NCBI GenBank assembly: GCA_004802705.1
Contig: SGPL01000138.1
Location: 9,151-29,141, forward strand
DNA: 19,991 nt
Direction of reading: 5' to 3'
Origin: Bondarzewia mesenterica
Taxonomy: Eukaryota; Basidiomycota; Agaricomycetes; Russulales; Bondarzewiaceae
The position numbers and the translations under genes were made by a program. Below the pieces are notes generated by a model. The model was given only the letters and a program-made list of their open reading frames with translations, was not told where the DNA came from and ran no database searches. This document shows, one piece after another, positions 19,315 through 19,991 of this stretch. Each line of letters starts with the position of its first letter. The stretch's first letter is position 1.

Positions 19315-19991
19315 CTAGACACCAATATATGCATGCCCGAGATCGTTCAAATTACCGTTGACATCCAACAAGTCTGATGAAGCTAGGTCAGAACACATAG
19401 ATTTTCGACAGACTAGAGCACTCACAGTATGGTGAGCTGCCGTCGGATCTCTTTTGATGAGCCGCACAGTGGTAGAGATAGGAACAATGCCGGTGCCAAG
19501 TGAACGAAAATGACCAGAAAAACAGATTAAAGGAGGCAAGTCAAAATTAAAGCAACCGATTGCGCACCTCGAATGCAAACCAGGCATATTTGGCAACCCA
19601 ATCGAGCGTATCAAGATAGGCCGTGGTCTCCTCGAGGAAGTCCAGCACCACTGTCGGGCGCGATTTCAGTGAATACACGAGGGAGAGGAGATGAAAGAGA
19701 CGCGGAATAGATAAAGAATATGAAAAAAAAAAACAGATCACGTACCAGAGCTGTCCGAATTCGTACTTGCAAACTCCGTGATATAGATAGGATAATTAGG
19801 AAACTGGCCATGGATGGACCAGATATAATCGTAGAACGGCCCAATGCCGTCGCCGTACCAATGGATAGCAAGCGCATCTAATATAGGACAGAAATAGATC
19901 AGGTCAGTTTCATTTATCGGAACATCATTCCACATTATGCGGAGGCATGGGTATGTGAAACCCACCGATGTTGNAGNNNNCNGCCAGTNCA
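19315..19991 (-). CDS. GH128 endo-beta-1,3-glucanase, C-terminal part (5' end outside window)
   Basis: Exons on the minus strand: 19991-19966 (partial, N-rich), 19877-19746, 19650-19568, 19450-19426 and 19373-19315 (TAG). Joined, they read NI-DALAIHWYGDGIGPFYDYI, FPNYPIYITEFASTNSD, LDFLEETTAYLDTLDWVAKY, AWFAF, SDGSSPYYLLDVNGNLNDLG and HAYIGV-stop. These are hallmarks of the Asl1-like glycosyl hydrolase catalytic core (GH128): WYG after the fourth strand, Glu in ITEFA as the expected nucleophile, and the C-terminal LLDxNGxLNDLG. Members cut beta-1,3-glucan, often secreted and active on the fungal wall. The signal peptide and acid/base Glu lie outside the window. The fourth exon is only 25 nt. 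Its neighbour 3' to 3' is the decarboxylase gene. Confidence 0.88.

Noticed and set aside
1..19991. CRISPR arrays, tRNA or rRNA genes, transposons with terminal repeats
   Set aside because: None seen on reading; the only short repeats are homopolymers and the (TG)5 run, and the HIT modules are diverged paralogues rather than mobile-element repeats.

Overview
The window reads as nuclear DNA of a filamentous basidiomycete, probably an agaricomycete. The genes are intron-dense, with short introns (about 40-117 nt, mostly 50-80) that follow GT-AG rules. Two gene types are typical of mushroom-forming fungi: a long aromatic amino-acid decarboxylase with a large C-terminal extension, and a GH128 glucanase. 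The sequence is a draft of uneven quality. Scattered Ns run from 1 to about 3215 and from about 4837 to 9590, with a nearly unreadable block at 9398-9589 and Ns at both window ends. About 3220-4836 and 9600-19970 are essentially N-free.

Left part (1-5807). On the minus strand, 2975 to beyond 1 encodes what appears to be one very large fusion protein: an Ntn-type asparaginase, then two HIT-like domains, then a class II aminoacyl-tRNA-synthetase paralogue of the asparagine synthetase/AsnRS type. Next come remains of a P-loop kinase-like gene on the minus strand (3840-4400), broken by a stop and a frameshift. On the plus strand, 4845-5807 is a free-standing copy of the HIT-HIT module, also with frameshifts. 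The fusion and its free-standing relative are the most unusual content of the window.

Middle (6329-11805). Two intact minus-strand peptidase genes can be rebuilt exon by exon. One is a 692-residue S9 prolyl-oligopeptidase-like serine peptidase with six exons. The other is a 471-residue M20 metallodipeptidase of the CNDP/Dug1 type with nine exons. Both reconstructions give lengths divisible by three and hold all catalytic or metal-binding residues. The N-rich block lies between them.

Right part (11806-19991). About 2 kb without a recognisable gene precedes a long plus-strand gene (13895-17925) for a PLP-dependent decarboxylase resembling the non-canonical aromatic L-amino acid decarboxylases of mushrooms. 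It has a 5-nt micro-exon, an apparently mutated splice acceptor and several frameshifts. After about 1.4 kb of unexplained sequence, the 3' half of a GH128 endo-beta-1,3-glucanase gene runs off the right edge on the minus strand.

The peptidases, decarboxylase and glucanase look like ordinary neighbours rather than one pathway. The asparaginase/HIT/AsnS fusion together with the HIT-HIT gene is the only set suggesting a shared, undescribed biochemistry: amino-acid adenylate formation, nucleotide (AMP) chemistry and amide hydrolysis. All functions are inferred from motifs; no database search was possible.
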